Shown here: piece by piece, positions 36,460 through 45,916 of the stretch | How the letters are laid out: each line of letters begins with the position of its first letter | Numbering within the stretch: position 1 is the first letter of the stretch | Origin: Verrucomicrobiota bacterium | GTDB lineage: Bacteria; Verrucomicrobiota; Verrucomicrobiia; Chthoniobacterales; Chthoniobacteraceae | Assembly: GCA_009885995.1 (NCBI GenBank) | Contig: VFJQ01000072.1 | Location: 1 to 64,000, forward strand | Length of the DNA: 64,000 nt | Reading direction: 5' to 3' | Made by a program: the position numbers and the translations under genes | The notes under the pieces: model-generated | Told to the model about the DNA's origin: nothing | The model's database searches: none | The model's input: only the letters and a program-made list of their open reading frames with translations

Positions 36460-38307
36460 ATGCTCACCGTCTCACAAGTCTCGAAGTCCTTTAGCGGGCG
36501 CACGCTCTTTCAAGATGCGGCGCTCCAGGTGAACCGTGGCGAGCGCATCGGACTGGTCGGGCCGAACGGCGCTGGCAAGTCCACGCTCTTTTCGCTCATT
36601 CTCGGCGAAGACGAGCCGGATGGCGGGAACGTGAGCACCGACCGCGGGATCAGCATCGGCTTCCTCCCGCAGGAATCGCAGCCGCTCGGCGACGAGACGG
36701 TGCTGGAGATCGCCACCTCGCACGCGAGCGACGACGACCGATGGGAGATCGAGCCGAAGGCGAAACGCATCCTCGCTGGGCTCGCGTTCCGCGAAGTCGA
36801 TTACGCAAAGCCCGCGCGCACGCTCTCCGGCGGCTGGGTCATGCGCGCGCATCTCGCGCGGCTGCTCGTGCAGGAGCCCGATCTGCTGCTGCTCGACGAA
36901 CCGACGAACCATCTCGACCTCGAATCGCTCCAGTGGTTCCAGCAGCACCTCTGCGGCTACCGCGGCGCGATCCTCGTCATCTCGCACGATCGCGAATTCC
37001 TGAACCGGCTCGTCACGTCCGTGGTGGAGATCAGCCGCGGGCGGCTCGTGCGCTACGTGGGGAACTACGACGACTTCGTGGTCGAGAAGGCGGCGCGCGA
37101 GGCGCAGCACGCGGCGGCTTACGAAAACCAGCAGCGCGAGATTGGGCACTTGCAGGACTTCGTGAATCGCTTCCGTGCCAAGGCCAGCAAAGCCACGCAG
37201 GCGCAGAGCAAGCTCAAGCAGATCGAGCGCATGGAGAAGATCGAGGCGCCGGCGGCGGCGGAAAAGACGGTCGCGAAGTTCCGCTTCCCGCAGCCGCCGC
37301 GCTCCGGTGTGCGTGCGATCACGCTCAAGGACGTGGACTTCGCCTACGGCGATCTCACGATCTATCGTGGGATGAATTTCGAAGCCGAGCGCGGCCAGCG
37401 CACGGTGCTCGTGGGGCCGAATGGATCGGGAAAATCCACGCTGCTCAAGCTCCTCGGCGGCGTGCTCACGCCGCAGCTCGGCGAGCGCGATCTCGGGCAC
37501 AACGTGAAGGTCGGCTACTTCGCGCAGTATCGCATCGAGCAGCTCCACCCGAAGCACACCGCCCTCCAGAGCGTGCTCGATTCGCCAAACCCCGTCGGCG
37601 AGCAAACTGCGCGCACCGTGCTCGGTTCCTTCCTCTTCCGCGGCGACGATGTCTTCAAGCCGGTGTCGGTCCTCAGCGGTGGCGAGAAGTCGCGCCTCGC
37701 GCTCGTGAAGCTGCTCCTCGACCCGCCGAACCTGCTGCTCATGGACGAGCCGACGACGCACCTCGACATCGGCTCGATCGACGCGCTCATCGGCGCGCTC
37801 CAGCAATACGAAGGCACGCTCATCTTCATCAGCCACGACGTTCACTTCATCCGCTCCATCGCTCAGACGGTGCTGCACATCAGCGCCGGGAAGCTCACGC
37901 CTTACGCTGGTGACTACGACTACTACCTCGACAAATCCGGCGCCACGAACGCGCGCGCAGGACTCGTCAGCGGTGAGAAGCTCGCGAATGCCCAGCCGGG
38001 CGCCGTCGTGTCGCCGGGAGCGAGCCGCCGCGAGATCAAGGAACAGCGCCGGCTCGAAGCCGAGCAGCGCAAAGCCATCGCGCAAGCCGAGCGCGAGCGG
38101 CGGGAAAAGATCACGCACCTTGAGATGCGCATCGCGCACCTCGAAGGCCGGCTGAAGGAGCTGACCACGGAGTTGGAGAAGCCCGAGGTCTATGAGCCCG
38201 GCGGACCGGTGATGGAGCTGAACCGCGAACTCGTCACCGTGACCGGGGAACTCGAGCGCACGACCGCCGAGTGGGAAGCCGCGTCCGCGGCGGAGGTGCC
38301 CGCGTGA
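36460..38307 (+). CDS. ABC-F family ATPase (ribosome-associated)
   Basis: 615 residues with two ABC modules in one chain. Module 1: Walker A GLVGPNGAGKSTLFSLI, signature LSGGWVMRAHLARLL, Walker B LLLLDEPTNHLDLESL. Then the ABC-F linker (ARLARRLL-opposite helices, YENQQREIGHLQDFVNRFRA, KASKATQAQSKLKQIERMEK). Module 2: LVGPNGSGKSTLLKLL, VLSGGEKSRLALVKLL, LLLMDEPTTHLDIGSI. A C-terminal coiled coil follows (RREIKEQRRLEAEQRKAIAQ). No membrane domain, so this is an Uup/EttA/YheS-type translation factor, not a transporter. Divergent from pilT with an 85-nt shared promoter space; the dGTPase gene follows 13 nt later. Confidence 0.93.
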   Translation: MLTVSQVSKSFSGRTLFQDAALQVNRGERIGLVGPNGAGKSTLFSLILGEDEPDGGNVSTDRGISIGFLPQESQPLGDETVLEIATSHASDDDRWEIEPKAKRILAGLAFREVDYAKPARTLSGGWVMRAHLARLLVQEPDLLLLDEPTNHLDLESLQWFQQHLCGYRGAILVISHDREFLNRLVTSVVEISRGRLVRYVGNYDDFVVEKAAREAQHAAAYENQQREIGHLQDFVNRFRAKASKATQAQSKLKQIERMEKIEAPAAAEKTVAKFRFPQPPRSGVRAITLKDVDFAYGDLTIYRGMNFEAERGQRTVLVGPNGSGKSTLLKLLGGVLTPQLGERDLGHNVKVGYFAQYRIEQLHPKHTALQSVLDSPNPVGEQTARTVLGSFLFRGDDVFKPVSVLSGGEKSRLALVKLLLDPPNLLLMDEPTTHLDIGSIDALIGALQQYEGTLIFISHDVHFIRSIAQTVLHISAGKLTPYAGDYDYYLDKSGATNARAGLVSGEKLANAQPGAVVSPGASRREIKEQRRLEAEQRKAIAQAERERREKITHLEMRIAHLEGRLKELTTELEKPEVYEPGGPVMELNRELVTVTGELERTTAEWEAASAAEVPA

Positions 38308-38320
38308 GTGCCCTGCTCCC

Positions 38321-39670
38321 ATGAACTGGCCGCAGCTCCTCTCCCCGGATCGCCTCGGTTCCGACCGACCCACGGCCCTCGACCCGCTGCGTTCGCCCTT
38401 CGTTGTCGATTCCGACCGCGTCGTCTTCTCGTCCGCGTTCCGCCGCTTGCAGGACAAGACGCAGGTCTTCCCGCTCGCGGACAACGACTACGTGCGCACG
38501 CGCCTCACGCACTCGCTCGAAGTTGCCAGCGTCGCCCGCTCACTCGGCGCGCGCGTCGGCGCGAAGCTGGTCGAGAAGCACGGGCTCGCGCCGAAATTTC
38601 ACGCGTCGGATTTCGGCGCGATCGTCTCGGCGGCGGCGCTCGCGCACGATCTCGGCAATCCGCCCTTCGGTCACTCCGGCGAAGACTCGATCCGGCATTG
38701 GTTCAAGACCTCGCCCGTCGTCGCGAAGACGCGCGGTGAGCTATCGGCGGACGAGCGCGCGGACTTCGAGGAGTTCGAGGGAAACGCGCAGGGCTTCCGC
38801 ATCATCACGCGCCTGCAAATGCCGGACAACCCCGGCCTGCGCCTCACCTGCGCGACGCTTGGCGCATTCACGAAATATCCGCGCGCAGCCCGCCTGCCGG
38901 CGCGAGTCGAGGCGCGCGGCATCAGCGCGAAGAAGTTCGGGTTCTTCTCTGCCGAACGCGCGTTCTTCGCCGATGTCGCCGAGCGCACCGGCCTGATCCG
39001 GCGCGGGCGCAGCGTCGCGTGGTGGTGCCGGCACCCGCTCGCCTTTCTCGTCGAGGCCGCGGACGATATCTGCTACCGGCTCGTCGATTTCGAGGACGGC
39101 TTTCGGCTGAAATTCCTGTCGTTCGACGAAGTCCGCGCCGCCTTCCTCGCCGTGACGGGCGACCCGAAGGACAGCGACCGCGCCGCGCGGATGCGTGACC
39201 CGAAGGACCAGATCGCCTTCCTCCGCGCGCAGGCGATCGGCGCCGCGATCGGGCAAGCCGCCGACGCTTTCCTCGCGCACGAACCGGCGATGCTGAAAGG
39301 CGAGTTCGACGAAGAACTGCTCAGCCTCGATCTGCCCGCGCGCGCCGCGCTCCAGCACATCAAGGACCGCAGCAAAGCGACCATCTACGCCACGCCGCGT
39401 GGCGTGGAGATCGAGGCTGCCGGCTACGAAGTGCTCGGCGGACTGCTCGACGTTTTTTACGGCGCAGCCGACGACATCGCCCGCCACGGGAAGAAAGCCG
39501 CACGCAAAAGCGAGAAGCTCATCAGCCTCGTGCCCGCGCAGTTCATCAGCCCGGCCGAGGAGCCCTACGAGCGCCTGCTGCGCATGACCGACTTCGTGAG
39601 CGGCATGACCGACAGCTACGCCGTGTCGCTCTACAAAAAGGTCCGCGGCATCTCGCTGCCGGGGCAGTAG
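38321..39670 (+). CDS. dgt: Deoxyguanosinetriphosphate triphosphohydrolase (dGTPase)
   Basis: 449 residues. HD-domain dNTPase motifs: FSSAFRRLQDKTQVFPL, TRLTHSLEVASVARSLG (first metal His), AALAHDLGNPPFGHSGE (HD pair and catalytic His), AADDICYRLVDFEDG (final metal Asp). The RRLQDKTQV...RTRLTHS.EV sequence is the Dgt signature. The enzyme splits dGTP to deoxyguanosine and triphosphate and helps set nucleotide pools, also limiting phage. It starts 13 nt after the ABC-F gene in the same direction; the two are probably co-transcribed. Length fits the long Dgt class. Confidence 0.93.
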   Translation: MNWPQLLSPDRLGSDRPTALDPLRSPFVVDSDRVVFSSAFRRLQDKTQVFPLADNDYVRTRLTHSLEVASVARSLGARVGAKLVEKHGLAPKFHASDFGAIVSAAALAHDLGNPPFGHSGEDSIRHWFKTSPVVAKTRGELSADERADFEEFEGNAQGFRIITRLQMPDNPGLRLTCATLGAFTKYPRAARLPARVEARGISAKKFGFFSAERAFFADVAERTGLIRRGRSVAWWCRHPLAFLVEAADDICYRLVDFEDGFRLKFLSFDEVRAAFLAVTGDPKDSDRAARMRDPKDQIAFLRAQAIGAAIGQAADAFLAHEPAMLKGEFDEELLSLDLPARAALQHIKDRSKATIYATPRGVEIEAAGYEVLGGLLDVFYGAADDIARHGKKAARKSEKLISLVPAQFISPAEEPYERLLRMTDFVSGMTDSYAVSLYKKVRGISLPGQ

Positions 39671-39675
39671 GGGGG

Positions 39676-39746
39676 AGTGCTCAGTAATCAGAACAGCAAA
39701 CGCGGCGCATCGGACACTGAGCACTTATTACTGACGACTGAGCACT
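39676..39746. repeat. AGTAATCAG/CTGAGCACT inverted repeat between dgt and dedA
   Basis: AGTGCTCAGTAATCAG (39676-39691) is mirrored imperfectly by TTACTGACGACTGAGCACT (39728-39746), with another CTGAGCAC at 39717-39724. Same AGTAATCAGT word family as at 6139-6169. It fills most of the 123-nt gap after the dGTPase stop; no T-run, so a terminator role is uncertain. Confidence 0.55.
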
Positions 39747-39793
39747 AAACCCATTTGCCCCTCCCGCACCGCTGGGCTACACGCCGCGCCTCC

Positions 39794-40435
39794 ATGCTAC
39801 ACGGACTCATCGCATTTTGGTTCAAGCTGCTCAACGACTGGGGCTACCTCGGCATCGTCTTGCTCATGGCGATGGAAAGCTCGATCTTCCCCGTGCCGAG
39901 CGAGGTCGTCATCCCGCCCGCGGCGTATTGGGCGTCGCAGGGGAAGATGAGTTTCTGGGGCGTAGTGCTTGCGGGCACGTTTGGCTCGTGGCTCGGGTCG
40001 GCGATCACCTACTGGGTCGCGCGGTGGCTCGAGCGCGCCATCGTGGTGAGCTTCGGCAAATGGTTCCGCATCACCGAGGAGAAGATCGCGCGCGCCGAGC
40101 GGTTCGTGCATCGCTACGAAGCGGGCGGCATTTTCTTCGCGCGCCTGCTGCCGGTCGTGCGGCATCTCATCTCGATCCCGGCCGGCTTCATCAAGATGAA
40201 CTTCCTCACCTTCTCGGTCATGACCACGGTGGGCTCCTTCGTGTGGTGCTGGGTCCTGGCGAAGTTCAGCCTGCACGTCTTCGAGAAAAATCCCGGCGTG
40301 GACATCATCGCCGATCCGGACGCGATGGTGCACATGATCAAACACGAGTCGCTGCCACTGGTCGCTGGCATCGTGGGAATTTGCGCGCTCTACTTCCTGG
40401 CGATGAAGCTGACGGCGCCGAAGCAGCAGGCCTGA
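39794..40435 (+). CDS. DedA-family membrane protein
   Basis: 213 residues. DedA (SNARE-associated, PF09335) pattern: N-terminal hydrophobic stretch GYLGIVLLMAMESSIFPVPS with the conserved E..(F/L)P.PSE(V), AGTFGSWLGSAITYWVARWL, then RYEAGGIFFARLLPVVRHLI and SIPAGFIKMNFLTFSVMTTV, which contain the essential Arg residues (R-LP-R) and G......F. A C-terminal membrane anchor follows (LVAGIVGICALYFLAM). DedA proteins are lipid-carrier flippases or help maintain the proton motive force. ATG at 39794 starts with MLHGLIAFWFKLL. Followed 19 nt later by the helicase gene. Confidence 0.92.
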   Translation: MLHGLIAFWFKLLNDWGYLGIVLLMAMESSIFPVPSEVVIPPAAYWASQGKMSFWGVVLAGTFGSWLGSAITYWVARWLERAIVVSFGKWFRITEEKIARAERFVHRYEAGGIFFARLLPVVRHLISIPAGFIKMNFLTFSVMTTVGSFVWCWVLAKFSLHVFEKNPGVDIIADPDAMVHMIKHESLPLVAGIVGICALYFLAMKLTAPKQQA

Positions 40436-40454
40436 TCGCGCGCGGCGTGGTGGC

Positions 40455-43400
40455 ATGACCACGATTCGTTATCCCGAAGACCTCCCGATCTCCGCGCGGC
40501 GCGAGGAGATCGTCGCGGCGATTCGCGGGAGTCAGGTCGTCGTCGTCGCGGGTGAGACGGGCTCCGGGAAGACCACGCAGCTTCCGAAGATGTGCCTCGA
40601 CGCGGGCCTCGCGGAGCGCGGGAAGATCGGCTGCACGCAGCCGCGGCGGGTGGCGGCGCTGAGCGTCTCCAAGCGCGTGGCAGAGGAGCTCGGCGTGACG
40701 TGGGGGCGCGAGGTCGGGTGCAAGATGCGCTTCAACGACGACACCGGGCGCGACACGCAGGTGAAGTTCATGACCGACGGCATCCTGCTCGCCGAGATCC
40801 AGTCGGACCCGATGCTGCGCGCTTACTCCGCGCTCATCCTCGACGAAGCGCACGAGCGTTCGCTGAACATCGACTTCCTCCTCGGCTACCTGCCAGGGCT
40901 GCTGCGCAAGCGGCCCGAGTTGAAGCTCATCATCACGTCGGCGACGATCGACACGGAGGCGTTCTCGAAGGCGTTCGGCGGTGCGCCGATCATCGAAGTC
41001 TCGGGGCGCTTGTGGCCGGTGGAGATCCGCTACGCGCCGGACGAGGACACCGACGACATCGACCACATCGCAGCCGCCGTGCGCACGACGGAGGATGCGC
41101 TGATCGAATCCGACGCCGGCGACGTGCTCGTCTTCATGCCGACCGAGCGCGACATCCGTGAGACGCGCGAATTGCTCGAAGGCAGCCTCGGCAACAGCAT
41201 CGAAGTGATCGGCCTTTTCGGGCGGATGCCCGCTGCGGAGCAGCAGCGCATCTTCGCGCCCGGCCCGCGCCGGCGCGTGATCGTGGCGACGAATATCGCC
41301 GAGACCTCCATTACGCTGCCGCGCATCCGCTACGTCATCGACGCCGGCTTCTCGCGCATGAGCCGCTACAATCCGCGCACGCGCACCAAGCGTCTGCCGG
41401 TCGAGGACATCTCGCAAAGCAGCGCGAACCAGCGCGCCGGCCGCGCCGGCCGCGTGCAGGACGGCATCTGCATCCGGCTCTACGCCGAGGATGATTTCGA
41501 GAAGCGCCCGCGCTTCACCCAGCCGGAAATCCAGCGCGCGAACCTCGCGGAAGTCATCCTGCGCATGAAGGCCTTCCACCTTGGCGACATCGAGACGTTC
41601 CCCTTCCTCAACCCGCCCACCGCAGCCGCCGTCCGCGCCGGTTACCTGCTCCTGCACGAGCTCGGCGCGCTCAACGACACGAACGATCTCACACCGCTCG
41701 GACGCGAGCTGGCGCGGCTCCCGATCGATCCCACGCTCGGGCGGATGCTGCTCCAGGCGCGGCAGGAGAAGGCGTTGCCGGAAATGCTCATCATCGCCGC
41801 CGGCCTCAGCGTGCCCGATCCGCGCGAACGGCCCGAGGATGCGAAGGAAGCGGCCGCCGCCGCGCACAAAGCCTTCGCCGATCCCGACTCGGATTTCCTC
41901 ACGCTGCTGAGCATCTGGCGCGCGGCGCCGGATGCAGACAAAAAGGGCGGTGGCAATGCGCTGCGACGCTTCTGCAAAGCGAACTTCCTCTCGCTCGCTC
42001 GCATGCGCGAGTGGCGCGACATCCATCGCCAGCTCGCCGAGGCGGTGGAAGACGACGCGCCCACCGGCAAGCCGCGCGAAGCGAACTACGAAGCGATCCA
42101 CCGCAGCATCGTCTCCGGCCTGCTCGGGCAGATCGCGATGCGGCACGAGCGCAACATTTACAAGGCGTCCGGCAACCGGCTGGTCACGCTTTTTCCCGGC
42201 TCGAACCTCTACGAGCGCCGCGAGAAACCGAAGCGCGGCGACGCGCCGAAACCCGCCGACGAGAAGGTGCGGCAGTCGCTCTGGATCGTCGCGGGCGAAG
42301 TCGTCGAGACGTCGCAGCTCTTCGCGCGCACGGTCGCGGGGATCAATCCCGAGTGGGTCGTCGAACTCGGCGCGCACCTCTGCGACTTCCGCTACACCGA
42401 GCCGCACTGGAGCGCGAAGGCCGAGCGCGTGCTGGCGCTGGAGCGCGTGCTCATCCACGGCCTCGAGATCGCGCGGCGGAACGTGGACTACGGGCGCATC
42501 GACATGGCGAAGGCGACCGAGATTTTCATCCGCGGCGCGCTCGTCGCGAGTGAAGCGCGGATCAATCAGCGCTTCTTCACCGAGAACGCGATGGTGCGCG
42601 CGAAGATCGAGACCGCGCTCACCCGCGTGCGCAGCCGCCGCGCGCTCGATCTCGATGAAGCGGTCTATCGCTTCTACGCCGCGCGGCTCGAAGGCGTGTC
42701 CTCGGTCCACGACCTCAACCGCGTGGTGCGCGAGCGCATTGTCCGCGAGCCGGGCTACCTCTGCGCGACGGAGGAGGATTTCATCGGCGAAGACGAAGCG
42801 GTCTTTGATCGCACGCTCTTCCCCGACCGCGTCGCGCTTGGCAATACCGCGCTGCCGCTGACCTACGCCTTCACGCCCGGCGAGGAAGCGGACGGGGTGA
42901 CGGTGCGCGTGCCGCTGCCTGTCGCGGAGCAACTCACCGCCGGGCAGATCCAGTGGATGGTGCCCGGCTTGCGCGAGGAGCAAGTCGGCGTGCTGCTGCG
43001 CGCGCTGCCGAAGCGCGTGCGGAAAACGCTGCATCCGCTGGAGCCGAAGGTCTTCGAGATCGCCGCCGAGTTTCAGCCGGGACGGGAGGATTTCCTCACT
43101 GCGCTCGCCGCGTTCATCTCGCAAAAATATGGAGTGGAGGTGAGCGCGGCGGATTGGTCGGGGCAAAGCCTGCCGATCCACTTGCAGCCGCGGGTGGAGG
43201 TCGTGGATCGCCGAAACAAAACCGTGGTCGCGGGCCGCGATCTCGCGGCGATCCAGGCGCACGTGGAGAGCCGCGACGTGCGCTCGGGTGCTTGGGAAAA
43301 AGCGGCGCGGCAGTGGGAGCGGCGCACGGTCACGTTGTGGGATTTTGGCGATCTCCCGGAGTCTGTCGTCGTCGAGGAGATCGGCGGCGCGCCAGTGTTC

Positions 43401-44189
43401 GCATTCCCGGGTCTGGCGGTGCGCGAGGGTGAAGTGGACGTGCGTCTTTTCCGCAAGCGCGAGGAGGCCGAAACCGCGTCGCCCGCGGGGGTGCGCCGGC
43501 TCGCGGAGCTGGTGCTCGCGCGCGATCTGGCCCGGCTTTTGAAAGAGCTAGCCAGCCTCGGGCGACATCTCACCGCGCCGCCGAAGCAAGCGGCCAGCTT
43601 CCACGACGCGCTGCACGCGCTCGGCGCGAAGATCCTCGCGCCCGCTGCTGCCTTCACCACGCCGGAGCAGCTCCAGCAGAGTGCTTACGAGCACCTGCTC
43701 GCTCACACGCTGCGGCTCGATCCGCTCTTTCCGCTCGCCGAGGTGCGCTTCGTCGCGATGGCCGAGGCCGCGCGGCGAGAACTGCCGGGGCTGGCTTACC
43801 AAGTGGGTGAGGCGACGAAGCAGATCGTCGAGCTTCGGGCGAAAGTGCTCGCCTCGCCGAAGCGCTACGCCGGGCTCGAAAAGGACGTGGAGCGGCTGGT
43901 GCCCGGCGACTTCCTCGCGCGCACGCCTCACGTGCAGCTCGCGCATCTCATCCGCTACCTGAAGGCCATGCTCATCCGCGCCGAACGCGCGAGCTTCGGC
44001 GCTGGCAAGGACATCGAGAAGGCGAAGCAACTCGTCGCGTTCGCCGGCTGGGAGACCCGCGTGCCGGCAGCGCAGCGCGAGGCATTTCGCTGGCTGCTGG
44101 AGGAGTTCCGCGTGTCGATCTTCGCGCCGGAGCTGGGCACGGCGCAGCCGGTCTCGGCGCAGCGGTTGAGCAAGCTCGGCGGGTTCTGA
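40455..44189 (+). CDS. hrpA: ATP-dependent RNA helicase HrpA
   Basis: 1244 residues, the usual HrpA length. DEAH-box motifs: I VVVAGETGSGKTTQLPKMCL, Ia TQPRRVAALSVSKRV, II LILDEAHERSLNIDFLLG, III LIITSATID, IV VLVFMPTERDIRE, V VIVATNIAETSITLP, VI QSSANQRAGRAGRVQDGI. Helicase-associated and OB-fold domains follow, then the long HrpA-specific C-terminal region (RRLAELVLARDLARLLKELA ... RAERASFGAGKDIEKAKQLV). HrpA resolves stalled or collided ribosomes and takes part in mRNA processing. Short 19-nt gap to dedA. The 200 nt after the stop contain no gene, only inverted repeats near the next operon. Confidence 0.96.
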   Translation: MTTIRYPEDLPISARREEIVAAIRGSQVVVVAGETGSGKTTQLPKMCLDAGLAERGKIGCTQPRRVAALSVSKRVAEELGVTWGREVGCKMRFNDDTGRDTQVKFMTDGILLAEIQSDPMLRAYSALILDEAHERSLNIDFLLGYLPGLLRKRPELKLIITSATIDTEAFSKAFGGAPIIEVSGRLWPVEIRYAPDEDTDDIDHIAAAVRTTEDALIESDAGDVLVFMPTERDIRETRELLEGSLGNSIEVIGLFGRMPAAEQQRIFAPGPRRRVIVATNIAETSITLPRIRYVIDAGFSRMSRYNPRTRTKRLPVEDISQSSANQRAGRAGRVQDGICIRLYAEDDFEKRPRFTQPEIQRANLAEVILRMKAFHLGDIETFPFLNPPTAAAVRAGYLLLHELGALNDTNDLTPLGRELARLPIDPTLGRMLLQARQEKALPEMLIIAAGLSVPDPRERPEDAKEAAAAAHKAFADPDSDFLTLLSIWRAAPDADKKGGGNALRRFCKANFLSLARMREWRDIHRQLAEAVEDDAPTGKPREANYEAIHRSIVSGLLGQIAMRHERNIYKASGNRLVTLFPGSNLYERREKPKRGDAPKPADEKVRQSLWIVAGEVVETSQLFARTVAGINPEWVVELGAHLCDFRYTEPHWSAKAERVLALERVLIHGLEIARRNVDYGRIDMAKATEIFIRGALVASEARINQRFFTENAMVRAKIETALTRVRSRRALDLDEAVYRFYAARLEGVSSVHDLNRVVRERIVREPGYLCATEEDFIGEDEAVFDRTLFPDRVALGNTALPLTYAFTPGEEADGVTVRVPLPVAEQLTAGQIQWMVPGLREEQVGVLLRALPKRVRKTLHPLEPKVFEIAAEFQPGREDFLTALAAFISQKYGVEVSAADWSGQSLPIHLQPRVEVVDRRNKTVVAGRDLAAIQAHVESRDVRSGAWEKAARQWERRTVTLWDFGDLPESVVVEEIGGAPVFAFPGLAVREGEVDVRLFRKREEAETASPAGVRRLAELVLARDLARLLKELASLGRHLTAPPKQAASFHDALHALGAKILAPAAAFTTPEQLQQSAYEHLLAHTLRLDPLFPLAEVRFVAMAEAARRELPGLAYQVGEATKQIVELRAKVLASPKRYAGLEKDVERLVPGDFLARTPHVQLAHLIRYLKAMLIRAERASFGAGKDIEKAKQLVAFAGWETRVPAAQREAFRWLLEEFRVSIFAPELGTAQPVSAQRLSKLGGF

Positions 44190-44321
44190 GCGGCTGACGG
44201 CAGTTGTTCGAGGGCGGCTTCGATTTCGGCGACACCCGGCGTCAACGCGGGGCGGGGCGGCAAGAATATTCTCTCGACCCCTTCGGCTTCGCGTCACTCC
44301 TCTGACCTCTTCCTTCAGCAA

Positions 44322-44357
44322 ACAAAATTATTTTGTCGCAAGGAGCAGGGTTGCGAC
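44322..44357 (+). promoter_or_regulatory. Overlapping inverted repeats upstream of the Septu-like operon
   Basis: ACAAAAT-T-ATTTTGT (44322-44336) is a perfect 7-bp palindrome that overlaps GTCGCAA-N9-TTGCGAC (44335-44341 with 44351-44357), also perfect. They lie 36 nt upstream of the first defence gene in a locally A/T-rich patch. Operator or attenuator function is inferred from position only. The rest of 44190-44393 shows nothing recognisable. Confidence 0.4.
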
Positions 44358-44392
44358 TTGCGGGGAGGTTTCGTAGAACGCACTACACGCTC

Positions 44393-45916
44393 ATGGAAAT
44401 CGCCCAAAAGCCCGCGCTACCCGGCCAGCCACCCGCTGTAGCGCCCGTCTATTTTGAAACGCTGACGCTGCAAAACCTGCGGTGCTTTGGCGAGGCGGTG
44501 ACTTTGCGTTTCACCGATCCGAACGACAAGATTGCACAATGGACGATCATCCTCGGCGACAATGGAGTTGGGAAGACGACCATCTTGCAAGCGATCGCTG
44601 GGCTGGCCCCGATGGTGTCGGCATCAAATGAAGGAGACGAAGCAAAGAAAAAAGAGAAGGAAGAGAAACTGCTAAAAGCCTGTGTGAGCTTGCAGGACTC
44701 TGCTTTTGAGCCATTCCTAAGCCGCTGTGCGAACAGCGGAGCACGCGTTAAAGGAGACCATGCAGGTGGCGCCTTCCCTGGCTATGCAGCGTGGCCTTGG
44801 CTCAAGGTCGTGTCCGCGATCCGACACGGGGAACTCATTGATGGCGATTCATCAGGTCATGTGGTTCGAAATCATGAGTGGGCGTTTGCAGGCTCACTTA
44901 ACGAAAACGGCGGCTGGAAAATGGTCTGGTCCGTGCGCAAGGAGGCGTTCATTGGCGGACTTGTGGTTTATGGATACGGGGCGAGCCGGCGGATGGCAGT
45001 TGCTGGCCGCAAGGCATTTGGCACCGGGAATCGGGAGGCGACGGAAACCATGTTCGACAACGAATCGCAGATCGGAAACGCCGAGGAGTGGCTGCTGGAT
45101 TTGCATCAACTCGCGCAGATGCCGCACCCCGGGCAGAAGCTGGCAGAAAGGCGCTTGGCAGAAGTCCTGGAAATTCTTCCGCACGTCTTGCCAGACGTGG
45201 ATCAAATCAAATTCGAAGTCGATACCGTCGGCGCAGCTCGTGTGCGCCCGAAGTTTCATACATCGTTTGGCTGGCTGCCGATTGAAGCGCTCAGCTATGG
45301 CTACCAGACGATGGTTTCGTGGCTGGTTGATCTTACGCGGCGGATGTTGGAGCGCTACCCGGATGCGGCTGACCCGCTCAAAATGCCAGCCATCGTGCTC
45401 GTGGATGAGATCGACCTGCACCTGCATCCGCGCTGGCAGCGTGAGGTGATGGATTACCTGAGCGAGCGTTTTCCTAACACCCAATTCATCGTCACGGCGC
45501 ACAGCCCGCTCATCATCCAGAATCAACGTGCGGCGAATGTCATCCTGCTGGAACGACTGCCTAGCGTTAAAAATCAACCGATGCGCGTGGCGGTGCGACA
45601 GGACTTGGATGAAGTGAAGCGCTGGCGGGTGGATCAGATTCTCACGAGCGATCTTTTCGGTCTGCCGACGGTCGAATCACAGCACGCCGAGAAACTTGAG
45701 ACCGAACGCGACAATCTCCTCGCCAAGAGCAAGCTGACGCCAGTCGATCGCAAGCGACTTGCTGAGATTGATGCCGCTCTCGAATCGCTCCCTGCGTTTT
45801 CATCCCAAGCTGCGGTGAAGGCTGAGGAGCTTTTTCGGCAAGCGGCGCAACTGCTCGCGGTGAAGCCAGCAGTGAAGAAGCCAGTGAAAGCCAAGAGGGT
45901 AGCCGTCCGAAAATGA
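44393..45916 (+). CDS. Septu-like anti-phage ATPase (PtuA-type)
   Basis: 507 residues. RecF/SMC-like ATPase: FETLTLQNLRCFGEAVTLRF opens the fold, Walker A is LGDNGVGKTTILQAIAG, signature-like ALSYGYQTMVSWLVDLT, Walker B AIVLVDEIDLHLHPRWQREV, switch His in FIVTAHSPLIIQ. A Lys/Glu insertion (GDEAKKKEKEEKLLKA) and a C-terminal helical region with Ala/Val/Lys tail follow. Paired in an ATGA overlap with an HNH nuclease gene, the Septu (PtuAB) arrangement; in known systems PtuA forms the ATPase scaffold that restrains the PtuB nuclease until phage infection. Visibly lower G+C and A-rich codons compared with flanking genes suggest recent transfer. ATG 44393 fits the family start. Confidence 0.85.
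   Translation: MEIAQKPALPGQPPAVAPVYFETLTLQNLRCFGEAVTLRFTDPNDKIAQWTIILGDNGVGKTTILQAIAGLAPMVSASNEGDEAKKKEKEEKLLKACVSLQDSAFEPFLSRCANSGARVKGDHAGGAFPGYAAWPWLKVVSAIRHGELIDGDSSGHVVRNHEWAFAGSLNENGGWKMVWSVRKEAFIGGLVVYGYGASRRMAVAGRKAFGTGNREATETMFDNESQIGNAEEWLLDLHQLAQMPHPGQKLAERRLAEVLEILPHVLPDVDQIKFEVDTVGAARVRPKFHTSFGWLPIEALSYGYQTMVSWLVDLTRRMLERYPDAADPLKMPAIVLVDEIDLHLHPRWQREVMDYLSERFPNTQFIVTAHSPLIIQNQRAANVILLERLPSVKNQPMRVAVRQDLDEVKRWRVDQILTSDLFGLPTVESQHAEKLETERDNLLAKSKLTPVDRKRLAEIDAALESLPAFSSQAAVKAEELFRQAAQLLAVKPAVKKPVKAKRVAVRK

Noticed and set aside
36472..38484. 670-codon minus-strand ORF opposite the ABC-F gene
   Set aside because: The plus strand carries complete duplicated ABC motifs; the antisense frame has none.
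40338..43262. 974-codon minus-strand ORF opposite hrpA
   Set aside because: HrpA motifs I-VI are all on the plus strand; the antisense frame is composition-driven.
44190..44263. Remnant of an antitoxin-like gene on the minus strand (AEIEAALEQLPSAAQ)
   Set aside because: Only about 15 residues look antitoxin-like, the start would be TTG, and the frame then runs antisense into hrpA; too little to call.
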